Made by a program: the position numbers and the translations under genes. Shown here piece by piece: positions 1 through 8,431 of a stretch of 64,000 nucleotides of DNA. This DNA comes from Flavobacterium seoulense. GTDB lineage: Bacteria > Bacteroidota > Bacteroidia > Flavobacteriales > Flavobacteriaceae. The DNA lies in assembly GCF_000695795.1 (NCBI RefSeq), contig NZ_JNCA01000016.1, positions 62,001 to 126,000 of the forward strand. Direction: 5' to 3'. Positions within the stretch are counted from its first letter, which is position 1, and the number at the start of each line of letters is the position of its first letter. The notes under the pieces were generated by a model. That model was given only the letters and a program-made list of their open reading frames with translations. It had not been told where the DNA came from and did no database searches.

Positions 1-11
1 AAAATTTGCCG

Positions 12-569
12 TTAATTAATTTGAACTCCGTTTTTAATCACTTTTGATTTTATTGTAGTCGGAACTTCTTTTTTATTCTTTGGTTTTTTCTTCAGTAAAA
101 GCAAACTATCCTTTTTCTTTATTTTTTGTAAAGAATCTTTCTTCTTGACTAAAGCCGCTTTCTTAGCCAGCTTGATAGAATCTTGTTCTTTTTTTACTTT
201 AACCAAAGAATCTCTTTTAAATTCTTTTTTGATTACAGAATCTAAAACTGTTTTTTTGGCCTCAATGCGCTTTATTACATTATCATACATAGCTTTATAG
301 CCATCAAAATCGGAAGCATAATAAATATTGCTTTGTGCAAATTGTGTACTGTCTACTTTGTACTTTTTATAGATAAACTCTTTCGGATTGACTTTGTATT
401 TTTCAGTAATGCTGGGTTCATTGTATTTTATCGCATCCAGAAGCGACATATCATATATAATATTTTCCATCACTTCTTTATCAATAAGACGATCTGGTTT
501 TTCGACCCCATCTTTCTTACAGCTAAAAAGCAATATTACAATTACTAAAAATGATACCGTTTTTTTCAT
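12..569 (-). CDS. DUF4296 family lipoprotein
   Basis: Exported lipoprotein of 185 residues. The N-terminus is a lipoprotein signal with a lipobox ending LLFSC (Cys17), so it should be anchored in the membrane facing the periplasm. Residues about 28-105 match the DUF4296 pattern I recognise from Bacteroidota (an 'EVMENIIYDMSLLDA'-type helix). The C-terminal 80 residues are a very Lys/Asp/Ser-rich low-complexity tail with repeated KKDSL units, probably an extended or helical linker. It ends the leftward operon, 3 nt after the dihydroorotase gene. The biochemical role is unknown; the family call comes from pattern memory. Confidence 0.8.
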   Translation of the reverse strand: MKKTVSFLVIVILLFSCKKDGVEKPDRLIDKEVMENIIYDMSLLDAIKYNEPSITEKYKVNPKEFIYKKYKVDSTQFAQSNIYYASDFDGYKAMYDNVIKRIEAKKTVLDSVIKKEFKRDSLVKVKKEQDSIKLAKKAALVKKKDSLQKIKKKDSLLLLKKKPKNKKEVPTTIKSKVIKNGVQIN

Positions 570-572
570 TCT

Positions 573-1913
573 CTATCGATCAAATAAAAGTCTTTTTCCA
601 GCACGAACATTCTTCACTTTGAAAGCATTATATACTAATTGTCCGTTTACAAAAGTATGTGTAATTCTTGATTTAAACGTGTATCCTTCAAATGGAGACC
701 AGCCACATTTAGCAAAAATATTTTCTTTTTTAACACCCCAAGGCAAACCTGCATTTACGATTACCAAATCGGCATAATAACCTTCTTTGATAAAACCACG
801 CTTTTCGATCTTGAAAATTTTAGCCGGATTATGGCACATTTTTTCAACAATTTTCTCTACGGTAATTTTCCCCTGATGATGCGCTTCAAACATAGCCACA
901 ACAGCGTGCTGTACTAATGGTCCTCCTGAAGGCGCTTTTAAATACGATTGTTTTTTCTCTTCTAATGTATGAGGCGCATGATCGGTAGCAATAACATCAA
1001 TTCTGTCATCATTCAATGCTTTCCACAATGCGTCTCTGTCGGCAGCTGTTTTTACCGCTGGATTCCATTTGATAAAATTGCCTTTGGTTGCATAATCATC
1101 ATTGGTAAACCATAAATGATGCACACAAACCTCAGCCGTGATTTTCTTTTCTTCCAATGGAATTTTATTGGTAAACAAATCCATTTCTTTAGCTGTCGAA
1201 AGATGAAAAATATGTAAACGGGCTCCGGTTTTCTTAGCCAAAGCAATCGCTTTTGAAGAAGATAAATAACAAGCCTCTTCACTTCGTATTAAATGGTGTG
1301 CCGTTACCGGAACATCATCACCGTATTCAGCGATGTATTTTTCAGTATTAGCTTTAATAGTAGCTTCATCTTCACAATGAACTGCAATTAAAAGTGGCGT
1401 ACTTGAGAAAATTTTCTCTAAAGTTTCTTCTCGGTCAACCAGCATGTTTCCAGTCGATGAACCTAAGAAAATCTTGATTCCGGCAACATTTTTTGGATTA
1501 GTTTTTAAAACTTCTTCTAAGTTGTCATTCGTCGCACCCATCATAAACGAATAATTCGCATACGATTTCTCGGCTGCCAACTGGTATTTCTCTTCCAGAA
1601 TTTCCTGAGTTACCGCATTAGGAACTGTATTTGGTTGTTCGATAAACGAAGTAATTCCTCCCGCAACCGCAGCTCTGGATTCTGATTCGATATCGCCTTT
1701 ATGCGTTAAGCCCGGTTCTCTAAAATGCACCTGATCGTCGATAGCTCCCGGAATCAAATAATTCCCTTCGGCATCAATAATTTTACAATCGGATGATTTT
1801 GCACTAATGCTTTCTGAAATCTCAACGATTAAGTCATTCTCAATTAAAACATCGCCTTCAAAAATTACCCCTTCATTTACTATTTTGGCATTCTTAATTA
1901 AAACCCTATTCAT
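573..1913 (-). CDS. pyrC: Dihydroorotase, class I (pyrimidine biosynthesis)
   Basis: Catalyses reversible cyclisation of carbamoyl-aspartate to dihydroorotate, step 3 of de novo UMP synthesis, in the cytoplasm. The 446 residues show the amidohydrolase barrel motifs in order: DDQVHFREPG at about 59-68, the carbamylatable lysine in GIKIFLG (Lys147), VHCED with His179, IFHLST with His237 and the catalytic IATDHAPH (Asp311). The usual metal-binding HxH of the first strand reads QVH here (Gln61 in place of the first His). The length suits a full class I enzyme. It lies 10 nt after the glycosyltransferase gene and 3 nt before the DUF4296 gene, so the three are co-transcribed. An allantoinase or hydantoinase is the alternative, but the REPGLTHK motif favours dihydroorotase. 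Confidence 0.9.
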   Translation of the reverse strand: MNRVLIKNAKIVNEGVIFEGDVLIENDLIVEISESISAKSSDCKIIDAEGNYLIPGAIDDQVHFREPGLTHKGDIESESRAAVAGGITSFIEQPNTVPNAVTQEILEEKYQLAAEKSYANYSFMMGATNDNLEEVLKTNPKNVAGIKIFLGSSTGNMLVDREETLEKIFSSTPLLIAVHCEDEATIKANTEKYIAEYGDDVPVTAHHLIRSEEACYLSSSKAIALAKKTGARLHIFHLSTAKEMDLFTNKIPLEEKKITAEVCVHHLWFTNDDYATKGNFIKWNPAVKTAADRDALWKALNDDRIDVIATDHAPHTLEEKKQSYLKAPSGGPLVQHAVVAMFEAHHQGKITVEKIVEKMCHNPAKIFKIEKRGFIKEGYYADLVIVNAGLPWGVKKENIFAKCGWSPFEGYTFKSRITHTFVNGQLVYNAFKVKNVRAGKRLLFDR

Positions 1914-1923
1914 TGTTTGTATA

Positions 1924-2649
1924 TTATAATCTATTAACTAATTTTTTTAATCGAAGTGAAATTACACCAAAAACGGCTTCCACTATTATTGAATTACTCA
2001 TCTTAGACTGCCCTTTAGTACGGTCGGTAAAAATAATGGGCACTTCGGTAATTTTAAAATTATTACAAAATGTACGGTACTTCATTTCGATCTGAAAAGC
2101 GTAACCCACAAATTTTATCTTGTCTAAGTTGATTTTTTCTAAAACTTCTCTTTTGTAGCAAACAAAACCTGCTGTTGCATCATGAATTTCCATTCCGGTA
2201 ATCATTCGAACATAAACCGAAGCAAAATAAGAAAGTAAAACCCGGTTCAAGGGCCAGTTCACCACGTTCACTCCTGTTACATATCGCGAACCAATAACCA
2301 AATCAGCATCGCCAAAATGAGCTGCATTAAATAGTTTTTCTAAATCATGAGGATTATGTGAAAAATCGGCATCCATTTCGAAAATAAATTCGTAATTTCT
2401 TGCTAATGCCCATTTAAAACCATGAACATAAGCGGTTCCTAAACCTGATTTTTGTTTTCTGTTTTCCAAGAATAAACGCCCTTCAAATTCCGTTTGTAAA
2501 AACCGAACCTTATCTGCTGTATGATCTGGGGAATTATCATCCACTATAAGAACATGAAAATGCTTATGCTGAGAAAGCGTCGTTCTAATAATGCTCTCTA
2601 TATTTTCAATCTCGTTATAGGTTGGAATTATAACAATACAATTATTCAT
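1924..2649 (-). CDS. GT2 family polyprenol monophosphomannose synthase-like glycosyltransferase
   Basis: Predicted to move a sugar, probably mannose or glucose, from its nucleotide donor to a polyprenyl phosphate at the inner face of the membrane. The 241 residues form one GT-A domain: the nucleotide-binding start VIIPTYNE (about 6-13), VDDNSPD (36-42), the SGLGTAYVHG segment and the metal-binding DAD at about 93-95. There is no C-terminal membrane anchor, as in the soluble Dpm1 type. It is first in a leftward operon with pyrC and the DUF4296 gene, and a TACTTTTG -7 box lies 20 nt upstream of its start codon. The sugar specificity cannot be read from the sequence. Confidence 0.85.
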   Translation of the reverse strand: MNNCIVIIPTYNEIENIESIIRTTLSQHKHFHVLIVDDNSPDHTADKVRFLQTEFEGRLFLENRKQKSGLGTAYVHGFKWALARNYEFIFEMDADFSHNPHDLEKLFNAAHFGDADLVIGSRYVTGVNVVNWPLNRVLLSYFASVYVRMITGMEIHDATAGFVCYKREVLEKINLDKIKFVGYAFQIEMKYRTFCNNFKITEVPIIFTDRTKGQSKMSNSIIVEAVFGVISLRLKKLVNRL

Positions 2650-2668
2650 GCTTTTGGAAATTTCAACG

Positions 2669-2676
2669 CAAAAGTA
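2669..2676 (-). promoter_or_regulatory. -7 box for the GT2-pyrC-DUF4296 operon
   Basis: On the minus strand this reads TACTTTTG, a full match to the Bacteroidota -7 consensus TAnnTTTG, 20 nt upstream of the glycosyltransferase start codon. No clear TTG -33 element is seen. Confidence 0.55.
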
Positions 2677-2739
2677 ACGCTTTTTATACCATTTGATTCA
2701 TAATAATACTATAATAAAAATATTGAAATAAAATTTTAC

Positions 2740-2747
2740 TAATTTTG
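2740..2747 (+). promoter_or_regulatory. -7 box for DUF4271-hemD
   Basis: TAATTTTG fits TAnnTTTG and ends 8 nt before the ATG of the DUF4271 gene, implying an almost leaderless message. It faces away from the minus-strand -7 box at 2669-2676, so the gap is a divergent promoter region. Confidence 0.5.
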
Positions 2748-2755
2748 CTTTCGTT

Positions 2756-3427
2756 ATGACAGAATATCTCCTACTTCCGAGAATTACCGAAAACAAAGAC
2801 TGGGCAACCGTTTTATTTGTTTTAGCCTTTGCTATTATTGCTTTTACAAGAGCAATTTATGGCAATCGATTTGGCGATTTTATCAATCTTATTTTCTCAG
2901 ATAAATATTCAAAAGTGTATCGTGATAGTAATCAGCTTAAGAGCAGTTTTACTATTTCGTTGTTCTTTGTACAGGTCATTTCGTTTGCTTTTTTTATCCA
3001 AATTTCATTGAGTATTTTTGGTTATGCTTCAAAAACCGACTGGCTTTTATACATACAAATTATTACACTGCTCATCTTTTTCATTTTATCAAAGTATTTG
3101 GTCGAAAAAATTATTGCCACTACCTTCAATATTGAAGAATTTATGGAGCAATTCAACCTTCAAAAAATCACTTACCGAACTTATATCGGACTTATTATTT
3201 TACCTGTCAACATACTTTTGTTTTACTATAACACTGTATCACAGAATATTCCTATTGCAATAATCAGTATTATACTTGGTCTCAGCGTTATAACTTACTC
3301 CCTTTCAATAAAAAAATATCAAAGTTTAATATTCAGTAAGTTGTTTTATTTTATTTTATATCTTTGCACTCTCGAAATAGCTCCTTATTTTTTCATGTAT
3401 TATTTGTTTACAAAAGGGAGCGCTTAG
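2756..3427 (+). CDS. DUF4271 family integral membrane protein
   Basis: Integral inner-membrane protein of 223 residues with about six hydrophobic segments and no catalytic motif that I recognise. The opening, including 'NKDWATVLFVLAFAIIAFTRAIYGNRF', matches the flavobacterial DUF4271 family. It sits 13 nt upstream of hemD in the same direction, the usual arrangement in flavobacteria, so the two are probably co-transcribed. Any link to haem metabolism is inferred only from the neighbour. Confidence 0.8.
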   Translation: MTEYLLLPRITENKDWATVLFVLAFAIIAFTRAIYGNRFGDFINLIFSDKYSKVYRDSNQLKSSFTISLFFVQVISFAFFIQISLSIFGYASKTDWLLYIQIITLLIFFILSKYLVEKIIATTFNIEEFMEQFNLQKITYRTYIGLIILPVNILLFYYNTVSQNIPIAIISIILGLSVITYSLSIKKYQSLIFSKLFYFILYLCTLEIAPYFFMYYLFTKGSA

Positions 3428-3440
3428 AAAATGTTACAAT

Positions 3441-4190
3441 ATGAAAGTCAAAACAATTTTGGTATCGCAACCAGAGCCTAAAGTAGAGAACTCTCCTTAC
3501 TTTGAACTCCAACAGAAACATAAAATCAAAATTGATTTCCGCCCTTTTATACATATAGAAGGCGTTAGCGCGAAGGAAATTAGACTTCAAAAAATTGACC
3601 TCAACAACTATTCTGCAATTATTTTAACGAGTAGAAATGCTGTTGACCACTTTTTTAGAGTGGCTGAAGAAATGCGCTTTAAAGTTCCTGAAGGTTTAAA
3701 ATATTTTTGTCAGTCAGAAGCAGTAGCTTTCTATTTGCAAAAATATGTAGTATATAGAAAACGCAAGATTTATGTTGGCGCAAAAGATTTTGCCGATTTA
3801 TCTCCGCTAATCAAAAAATACAAAGACGAAAAATTCTTATTACCAGCTTCTGATCAATTAAATGCTGATGCTCCACAAACTTTAAATAGTTTAAAAGTAG
3901 ACTGGACACAAGCTACTTTTTACAGAACAGTAATGAGTGATTTATCTGATTTAGCAGATGTTTATTATGATGTCTTAGCTTTCTTTAGTCCAACAGGAAT
4001 TAAGTCATTATATAAAAACTTCCCTGATTTCGAGCAAAACAACACCAGAATTGCTGTTTTTGGACCTACAACTCAAAAAGAAGCTTTAGACCACGGATTA
4101 AGAGTTGATATTATGGCTCCAGCTCCAGGAACACCTTCTATGACTATGGCACTTGAAAAATATGTTGCCGAAGCCAACAAAACTAAATAA
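3441..4190 (+). CDS. hemD: Uroporphyrinogen-III synthase
   Basis: Cyclises hydroxymethylbilane to uroporphyrinogen III with inversion of ring D, in tetrapyrrole and haem biosynthesis in the cytoplasm. The 249 residues fit the usual length. Family features include the first-domain phrase AIILTSRNAVDHFF (about 53-66), the FLLPASDQ segment and the C-terminal 'FFSPTGIKSLYKNF...AVFGPTTQKEALDHGL' block. HemD proteins diverge strongly in sequence, so recognition rests on these blocks and on the DUF4271-hemD pairing. A hairpin terminator follows at 4233-4281. Confidence 0.88.
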   Translation: MKVKTILVSQPEPKVENSPYFELQQKHKIKIDFRPFIHIEGVSAKEIRLQKIDLNNYSAIILTSRNAVDHFFRVAEEMRFKVPEGLKYFCQSEAVAFYLQKYVVYRKRKIYVGAKDFADLSPLIKKYKDEKFLLPASDQLNADAPQTLNSLKVDWTQATFYRTVMSDLSDLADVYYDVLAFFSPTGIKSLYKNFPDFEQNNTRIAVFGPTTQKEALDHGLRVDIMAPAPGTPSMTMALEKYVAEANKTK

Positions 4191-4232
4191 TTAACTGAAT
4201 TGCAATACCAATTGCAAAATTCAATTTCAATA

Positions 4233-4281
4233 AAAAAATCCAAATTCCAATAATTGTTATTAACTGGGATTTGGATTTTTT
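4233..4281. terminator. Bidirectional terminator hairpin between hemD and the zinc peptidase gene
   Basis: Arms 4233-4249 and 4265-4281 pair over 17 positions with one mismatch, with an A-tract on one side and a T-tract on the other, as expected between converging genes. The arms contain ATCCAAATTCCA/TGGGATTTGGAT, a word shared with hairpins at 5214-5275 and 49915-49960. Confidence 0.7.
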
Positions 4282-4355
4282 ATTTTAATACCTATTTCTC
4301 CTCAACAGGCATTATTCTAATTACCATTGAATATTGAAATTGATTTTTGCTATTG

Positions 4356-5045
4356 TTAGTTCCTTCTGTTTCCTCCTAAATAAATTGAAAGATAATACAA
4401 TAATGTAGCAATAGAACCTAAAGCCGCTACTACATAAGTTCTGGCTGCCCATTTTAAAGAATCTTCGGCACCAGCGTATTCAGCAGGATTAAGCATATTT
4501 TTATTTTTTAACCAGGCCAAAGCACGATTACTGGCATCATATTCTACAGGTAAAGTCACTATCGAAAATACCGTTGTCGCAGCAAACAAAATAATCCCTA
4601 TAAGTAATAATTGCGGAAAAGTTTTCAGCATAATAATTCCGGCTAATAAAATCCATTGCATAAAGCTTGACGCTACATTTACAAACGGCACTAATTTAGA
4701 ACGCATAGTTAACCATTCGTAACCTACCGCGTGTTGTACTGCGTGACCGCATTCATGCGCCGCTACAGCAGCCGCAGCCGCATTGCGCTCATTATATACC
4801 GCCTCACTCAAATTAACCGTTTTATCCAGCGGATTATAATGATCTGTCAAACGCCCCGGAGTCGAAATCACACGTACATCACGAATTCCATTATCTGCCA
4901 ACATTTTCTCAGCAATTTCAGCACCACTCATATTATTTTGCAAATGCAACTGCGAATAATGCTCAAACTTGCTCTTTAACCTCGAACTTACTAACCAACT
5001 GAACAACATAATTGCACCAGCCAGAATTAAATAACCACTTCCCAT
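4356..5045 (-). CDS. YugP-type zinc metallopeptidase, membrane bound
   Basis: Putative neutral zinc protease of 229 residues (Pfam zinc peptidase family of YugP). It has an N-terminal membrane segment (about 4-20), the HExxH zinc site as HECGH at 97-101, and three further hydrophobic stretches in the second half. The segment before the active site (ARTPGRLTDHY-type, 'NPLDKTVNLSEAVY') is characteristic of the family. The substrate is unknown; a role in membrane protein quality control is only a guess. It stands alone, convergent with hemD and downstream of leuS across a repeat-rich gap. Confidence 0.85.
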   Translation of the reverse strand: MGSGYLILAGAIMLFSWLVSSRLKSKFEHYSQLHLQNNMSGAEIAEKMLADNGIRDVRVISTPGRLTDHYNPLDKTVNLSEAVYNERNAAAAAVAAHECGHAVQHAVGYEWLTMRSKLVPFVNVASSFMQWILLAGIIMLKTFPQLLLIGIILFAATTVFSIVTLPVEYDASNRALAWLKNKNMLNPAEYAGAEDSLKWAARTYVVAALGSIATLLYYLSIYLGGNRRN

Positions 5046-5339
5046 ATTTTTTTATTTTTTTGTTTCTAATTTATAAATCAGAATCAACAAATTCTAAACC
5101 AATTTACAAAAATGTCAATTTGACAGCTGTTAAAAAAAATACAATTTCAATGGCAATGGCAATTTCAAAAAATCAATAGCAATGGCAAGAATCAATAACA
5201 ATTTCAAAAAATAAAAATTCCAAATTCCAATAACACTTCGACAAGCTCAGTGCGACAATTGGAATTTGGAATTTTAGAATATTGAATTTTAATTATCTTA
5301 CTTCATCATCATCATTGCTATTGAATTTTGAAATTGAAA
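5046..5339. repeat. Repeat-rich gap between leuS and the zinc peptidase gene
   Basis: This 294-bp gap has no convincing gene. It contains short near-tandem words (AATGGCAATGGCAATTTCAA and variants at about 5147-5210), the interspersed word CTTCGACAAGCTCAGTG (about 5237-5253) in the loop of a perfect 18-bp inverted repeat, and a further run of TTGAATTTT-type words before the leuS stop. Confidence 0.7.
5214..5275. terminator. Inverted repeat acting as leuS terminator
   Basis: Perfect 18-bp inverted repeat with arms 5214-5231 and 5258-5275 and a 26-nt loop. Read leftward from leuS, the second arm is followed by a T-rich run, so it could terminate leuS. The arm words AATTCCAAATTCCAA recur at 49915-49960 and, changed, at 4233-4281. 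Confidence 0.6.
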
Positions 5340-8246
5340 TTAACCTACTAGGTTGATAATTTTCCCCGGAACAATAATCACCTTGTTAGGCGTTCTACCG
5401 TCTAATTGTTTTTGGGTTCTTTCATCTTTCATTACGATTTCTTCGATTTGTTCTTTAGTTAAATCCAAAGGCAAATTGATAGTAAAACGCATTTTTCCGT
5501 TAAACGAAACCGGATATTCTTTTTCTGATTCTACTAAATGTTTTTCTTCAAAAACTGGGAATGGCTCTTGCGAAATTCCTTTGTAATCTTTTAATTCTTC
5601 AATTTTTAAATCTTTCAATGCTAACCATAATTCCTCGGCAATATGCGGCGCATAAGATGAAATCACAATTGCTAACGGTTCCAAAATTGCTCTTGAATGA
5701 CAGTTTTGAGAAGACAATTCGTTTACACAAATCATAAATTGAGAAACCGAAGTATTGAAAGAGAAATTCTCAATATCTTCTGAAACTTTCTTGATGGTTT
5801 TATGTAATGATTTCAAGTTGTCTTTTGTTGGTTCGTCGTTGTTTACGATTAAACCATTATCATCAAAATACAAACGCCATAATTTTTTAAGGAAACCAAA
5901 AACTCCTGAAATTCCAGCCGTATTCCAGGGTTTTGCCTGCTCTAATGGACCTAAGAACATTTCGTATAAACGCAAAGTATCAGCACCGTATTCAGCACAA
6001 ATGTTATCTGGTGTTACGACATTGTATTTAGATTTCGACATTTTTTCGACTTCGCGGCCTACAATGTATTTACCGTTTTCATCTAAAATGAATTCAGCAT
6101 CTTTATAATCTTCTCTCCAATTTTTAAAAGCTTCAATATCTAATTCATCAGAAGAATTAACCATTGAAACATCAGCGTGAATTGGCTGAACCGATTGTCC
6201 CTCAATTTTGTTTTTAGAAACAAATGTGTTTGTACCTTCCAATCTATAAACAAAAGCACTCGTTCCCAAAATCATTCCCTGATTAATCAGTTTTTTGAAT
6301 GGTTCTTCTGTTGGAGCAAAACCTTTGTCTTTTAAGAATTTGTTCCAAAAACGGGAATACAACAAGTGACCTGTTGCGTGCTCGCTTCCGCCAATATATA
6401 AATCCACAGATTCCCAATATTTCAATGCTTCTGCCGATGCAAATTCATTCTCATTTCCAGCATCCATATAACGCATCCAGTACCATGAACTTCCCGCCCA
6501 ACCTGGCATAGTATTTAATTCTAAAAGAAAAATAGTAGTATTGTCAACTAAATCTGTATTGACAACTTTATTCTGAACTGTGTCCCAAGCCCAAACTGCA
6601 GCGTTTCCTAATGGAGGTAAACCGTCTTCAGTTGGTAAATATTTTTCTACTTCCGGCAAAATAATTGGCAAATGTTGCGCATCAATCATCTGTGGCAAAC
6701 CATTCACATAATACACCGGAAATGGTTCTCCCCAATATCTTTGGCGGGAGAAAACCGCATCACGCAAACGGTAATTTACTTTACCATAACCTTGGTTTAT
6801 TTTTGTCAGCTCCTCAATAACTTTTTGAGTTCCTGTTTTATAATTTAAGCCATTTAAGAAATCAGAATCTACTAATTGAAATCCTTCTTTAGTTCCAAAA
6901 GCTGCTTCCGAAATGTCTTTATCAAAAATGTTCTTAATCGGAGGCATTCCATTAGTTCCTTTAAAGAAATTAGCAAAAGCATAATCTCTTTCATCGCCAC
7001 AAGGAACCGCCATTACAGCACCTGTTCCGTAACCAGCCAAAACATAATCCCCAATCCAAACCGGAATCGCTTCCTTAGTAAACGGATGTTCAGCATAAGC
7101 TCCAGTGAAAACTCCAGAAATTGTTTTTACATCCGCCATACGCTCACGTTCAGAACGTTTAGCTGTTTTTTCAATATAAGCTTCAACAGCTTCTTTTTGT
7201 TCAGGAGTTGTGATTTGAGCTACCAATTCGTGTTCCGGCGCCAAAGTCATAAATGTTACTCCGAAGATGGTATCAGGACGAGTAGTGAAAACGTCAATCT
7301 GCAATTCCTCACTTCTAACTTCTAACTCCTGACTTCTAACTTTAAAAGTAACCATAGCCCCAACTGATTTTCCAATCCAGTTTCTTTGTGATTCTTTAAT
7401 ACTTTCACTCCAGTCAATATCATTTAATCCTTGAAGTAAACGTTCCGCATAAGCAGAAATTCGCATACTCCATTGTGTCATTTTTTTACGAACAACCGGA
7501 AATCCACCACGCTCTGAAACGCCATTGATGATTTCGTCATTTGCTAAAACCGTTCCTAATCCCGGACACCAGTTTACTTCGGTTTCTGCCAGATAAGTCA
7601 GTCTGTATTGCAACAAGATTTTCTCTTGCTTTTCTTTTGCGAAAGCATTCCATTCTTCAGATGAAAAAGCTTCTATATTATCATCGCAAACAGCATTCAC
7701 ATTAGCATTTCCTTCTTTTTCGAAAATCGAAATCAAAGTCGAAATATCTTCGGCCTTATCTGAATTTTTATTGTACCAGGAATTGAATAATTGGATAAAA
7801 ATCCATTGTGTATGTTTGTAATAATCCGGATTTGAAGTTCTAACTTCTCTGTCCCAATCAAATGAGAATCCTATTTTATCTAATTGCTTTCTATAACCTG
7901 CAATTTGGTTTCCTTCTTTATCCACGCCGCCGTCAATATTCACGCGGGTAGTATCTTCCGGACGTTGCCCAGTCTGAATAGCATATTGTTCCGCTGGCAA
8001 TCCAAAACTATCATAACCCATTGGGTGCAAAACATTAAAACCCTGATGTCTTTTAAAACGAGAATACACGTCCGAAGCAATATAACCCAGCGGATGTCCC
8101 ACGTGCAATCCTGCTCCCGAAGGATAAGGAAACATATCTAAAACGTAATGTTTTGGTTTAGCTGAATTGTTTTCGGCAGCAAAAGTTTTATTATCAGCCC
8201 AGTATTTTTGCCATTTGGCTTCAATTTCGTTCGGATTGTATTTCAT
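5340..8246 (-). CDS. leuS: Leucine--tRNA ligase
   Basis: Charges tRNA-Leu with leucine. This class I synthetase of 968 residues has HVGH at 48-51 for ATP binding, the CP1 editing domain starting near 295 with TTRPDTIFG at about 321-329 and later GTGAVMAVP, the KMSKSK loop near 735, and the anticodon-binding and C-terminal domains. Residues 302-316 (7299-7343) read KVRSQELEVRSEELQ. The DNA for this stretch matches the 'AGTTAGAAGTCAG' repeat words found in gaps such as 36513-36530, so the first loop of the editing domain appears to have gained an in-frame repeat. A TAAATTTG -7 box lies at 8311-8318, and the leader carries CAAAGTTGCAAAG repeats. Confidence 0.97.
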   Translation of the reverse strand: MKYNPNEIEAKWQKYWADNKTFAAENNSAKPKHYVLDMFPYPSGAGLHVGHPLGYIASDVYSRFKRHQGFNVLHPMGYDSFGLPAEQYAIQTGQRPEDTTRVNIDGGVDKEGNQIAGYRKQLDKIGFSFDWDREVRTSNPDYYKHTQWIFIQLFNSWYNKNSDKAEDISTLISIFEKEGNANVNAVCDDNIEAFSSEEWNAFAKEKQEKILLQYRLTYLAETEVNWCPGLGTVLANDEIINGVSERGGFPVVRKKMTQWSMRISAYAERLLQGLNDIDWSESIKESQRNWIGKSVGAMVTFKVRSQELEVRSEELQIDVFTTRPDTIFGVTFMTLAPEHELVAQITTPEQKEAVEAYIEKTAKRSERERMADVKTISGVFTGAYAEHPFTKEAIPVWIGDYVLAGYGTGAVMAVPCGDERDYAFANFFKGTNGMPPIKNIFDKDISEAAFGTKEGFQLVDSDFLNGLNYKTGTQKVIEELTKINQGYGKVNYRLRDAVFSRQRYWGEPFPVYYVNGLPQMIDAQHLPIILPEVEKYLPTEDGLPPLGNAAVWAWDTVQNKVVNTDLVDNTTIFLLELNTMPGWAGSSWYWMRYMDAGNENEFASAEALKYWESVDLYIGGSEHATGHLLYSRFWNKFLKDKGFAPTEEPFKKLINQGMILGTSAFVYRLEGTNTFVSKNKIEGQSVQPIHADVSMVNSSDELDIEAFKNWREDYKDAEFILDENGKYIVGREVEKMSKSKYNVVTPDNICAEYGADTLRLYEMFLGPLEQAKPWNTAGISGVFGFLKKLWRLYFDDNGLIVNNDEPTKDNLKSLHKTIKKVSEDIENFSFNTSVSQFMICVNELSSQNCHSRAILEPLAIVISSYAPHIAEELWLALKDLKIEELKDYKGISQEPFPVFEEKHLVESEKEYPVSFNGKMRFTINLPLDLTKEQIEEIVMKDERTQKQLDGRTPNKVIIVPGKIINLVG
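7299..7343 (-). repeat. Intergenic-type repeat inside the leuS coding sequence
   Basis: On the minus strand the region opens with AAAGTTAGAAGTCAGGAG, which agrees at 17 of 18 positions with the non-coding 36513-36530. Another AGTTAGAAGT unit follows. The reading frame is kept and encodes VRSQELEVRSEELQ between two conserved strands of the editing domain. Confidence 0.7.
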
Positions 8247-8248
8247 TT

Positions 8249-8281
8249 CAAAGTTTCAAAGTTGCAAAGTTGCAAAGTTTC
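8249..8281. repeat. CAAAGTTGC short tandem repeats in the leuS leader
   Basis: Four close copies of CAAAGTT(T/G)C lie between the leuS start codon and its -7 box. They would form an AACTTTG-rich 5' untranslated region. They resemble the other short wandering words in gaps of this window. Confidence 0.6.
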
Positions 8282-8310
8282 TAAGGTTTTCTCACTTGAT
8301 TTTCAGTTGG

Positions 8311-8318
8311 CAAATTTA
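8311..8318 (-). promoter_or_regulatory. -7 box for leuS
   Basis: The minus strand reads TAAATTTG, a full match to TAnnTTTG, 65 nt upstream of the leuS start codon. No good -33 element is seen. Confidence 0.5.
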
Positions 8319-8399
8319 CATTTATTGTGCGGGCTACGAAAATAATTTATTTACAATAAAAAAAAATCATAAAAAACATTTTTACTAAGTAAAAATACG

Positions 8400-8428
8400 T
8401 ATGTTTGCGCTATGTTTTAGAAAACATA
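8400..8428 (+). promoter_or_regulatory. Promoter and palindromic operator candidate of the ModE-like gene
   Basis: TATGTTTG at 8400-8407 fits the -7 box TAnnTTTG. The perfect palindrome TATGTTTTAGAAAACATA (8411-8428; two 8-bp arms, 2-bp centre) follows at once and covers the expected transcription start. It ends 3 nt before the ATG at 8432. The layout suggests repression by a dimeric regulator, perhaps by the product itself. Confidence 0.5.
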
Positions 8429-8431
8429 CTT

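Noticed and set aside
8405..8431. TTG start for the ModE-like gene
   Set aside because: The TTG is part of the -7 box TATGTTTG; the family sequence begins after ATG 8432. The same logic rejects the TTG starts at 17729, 48192 and about 49867.
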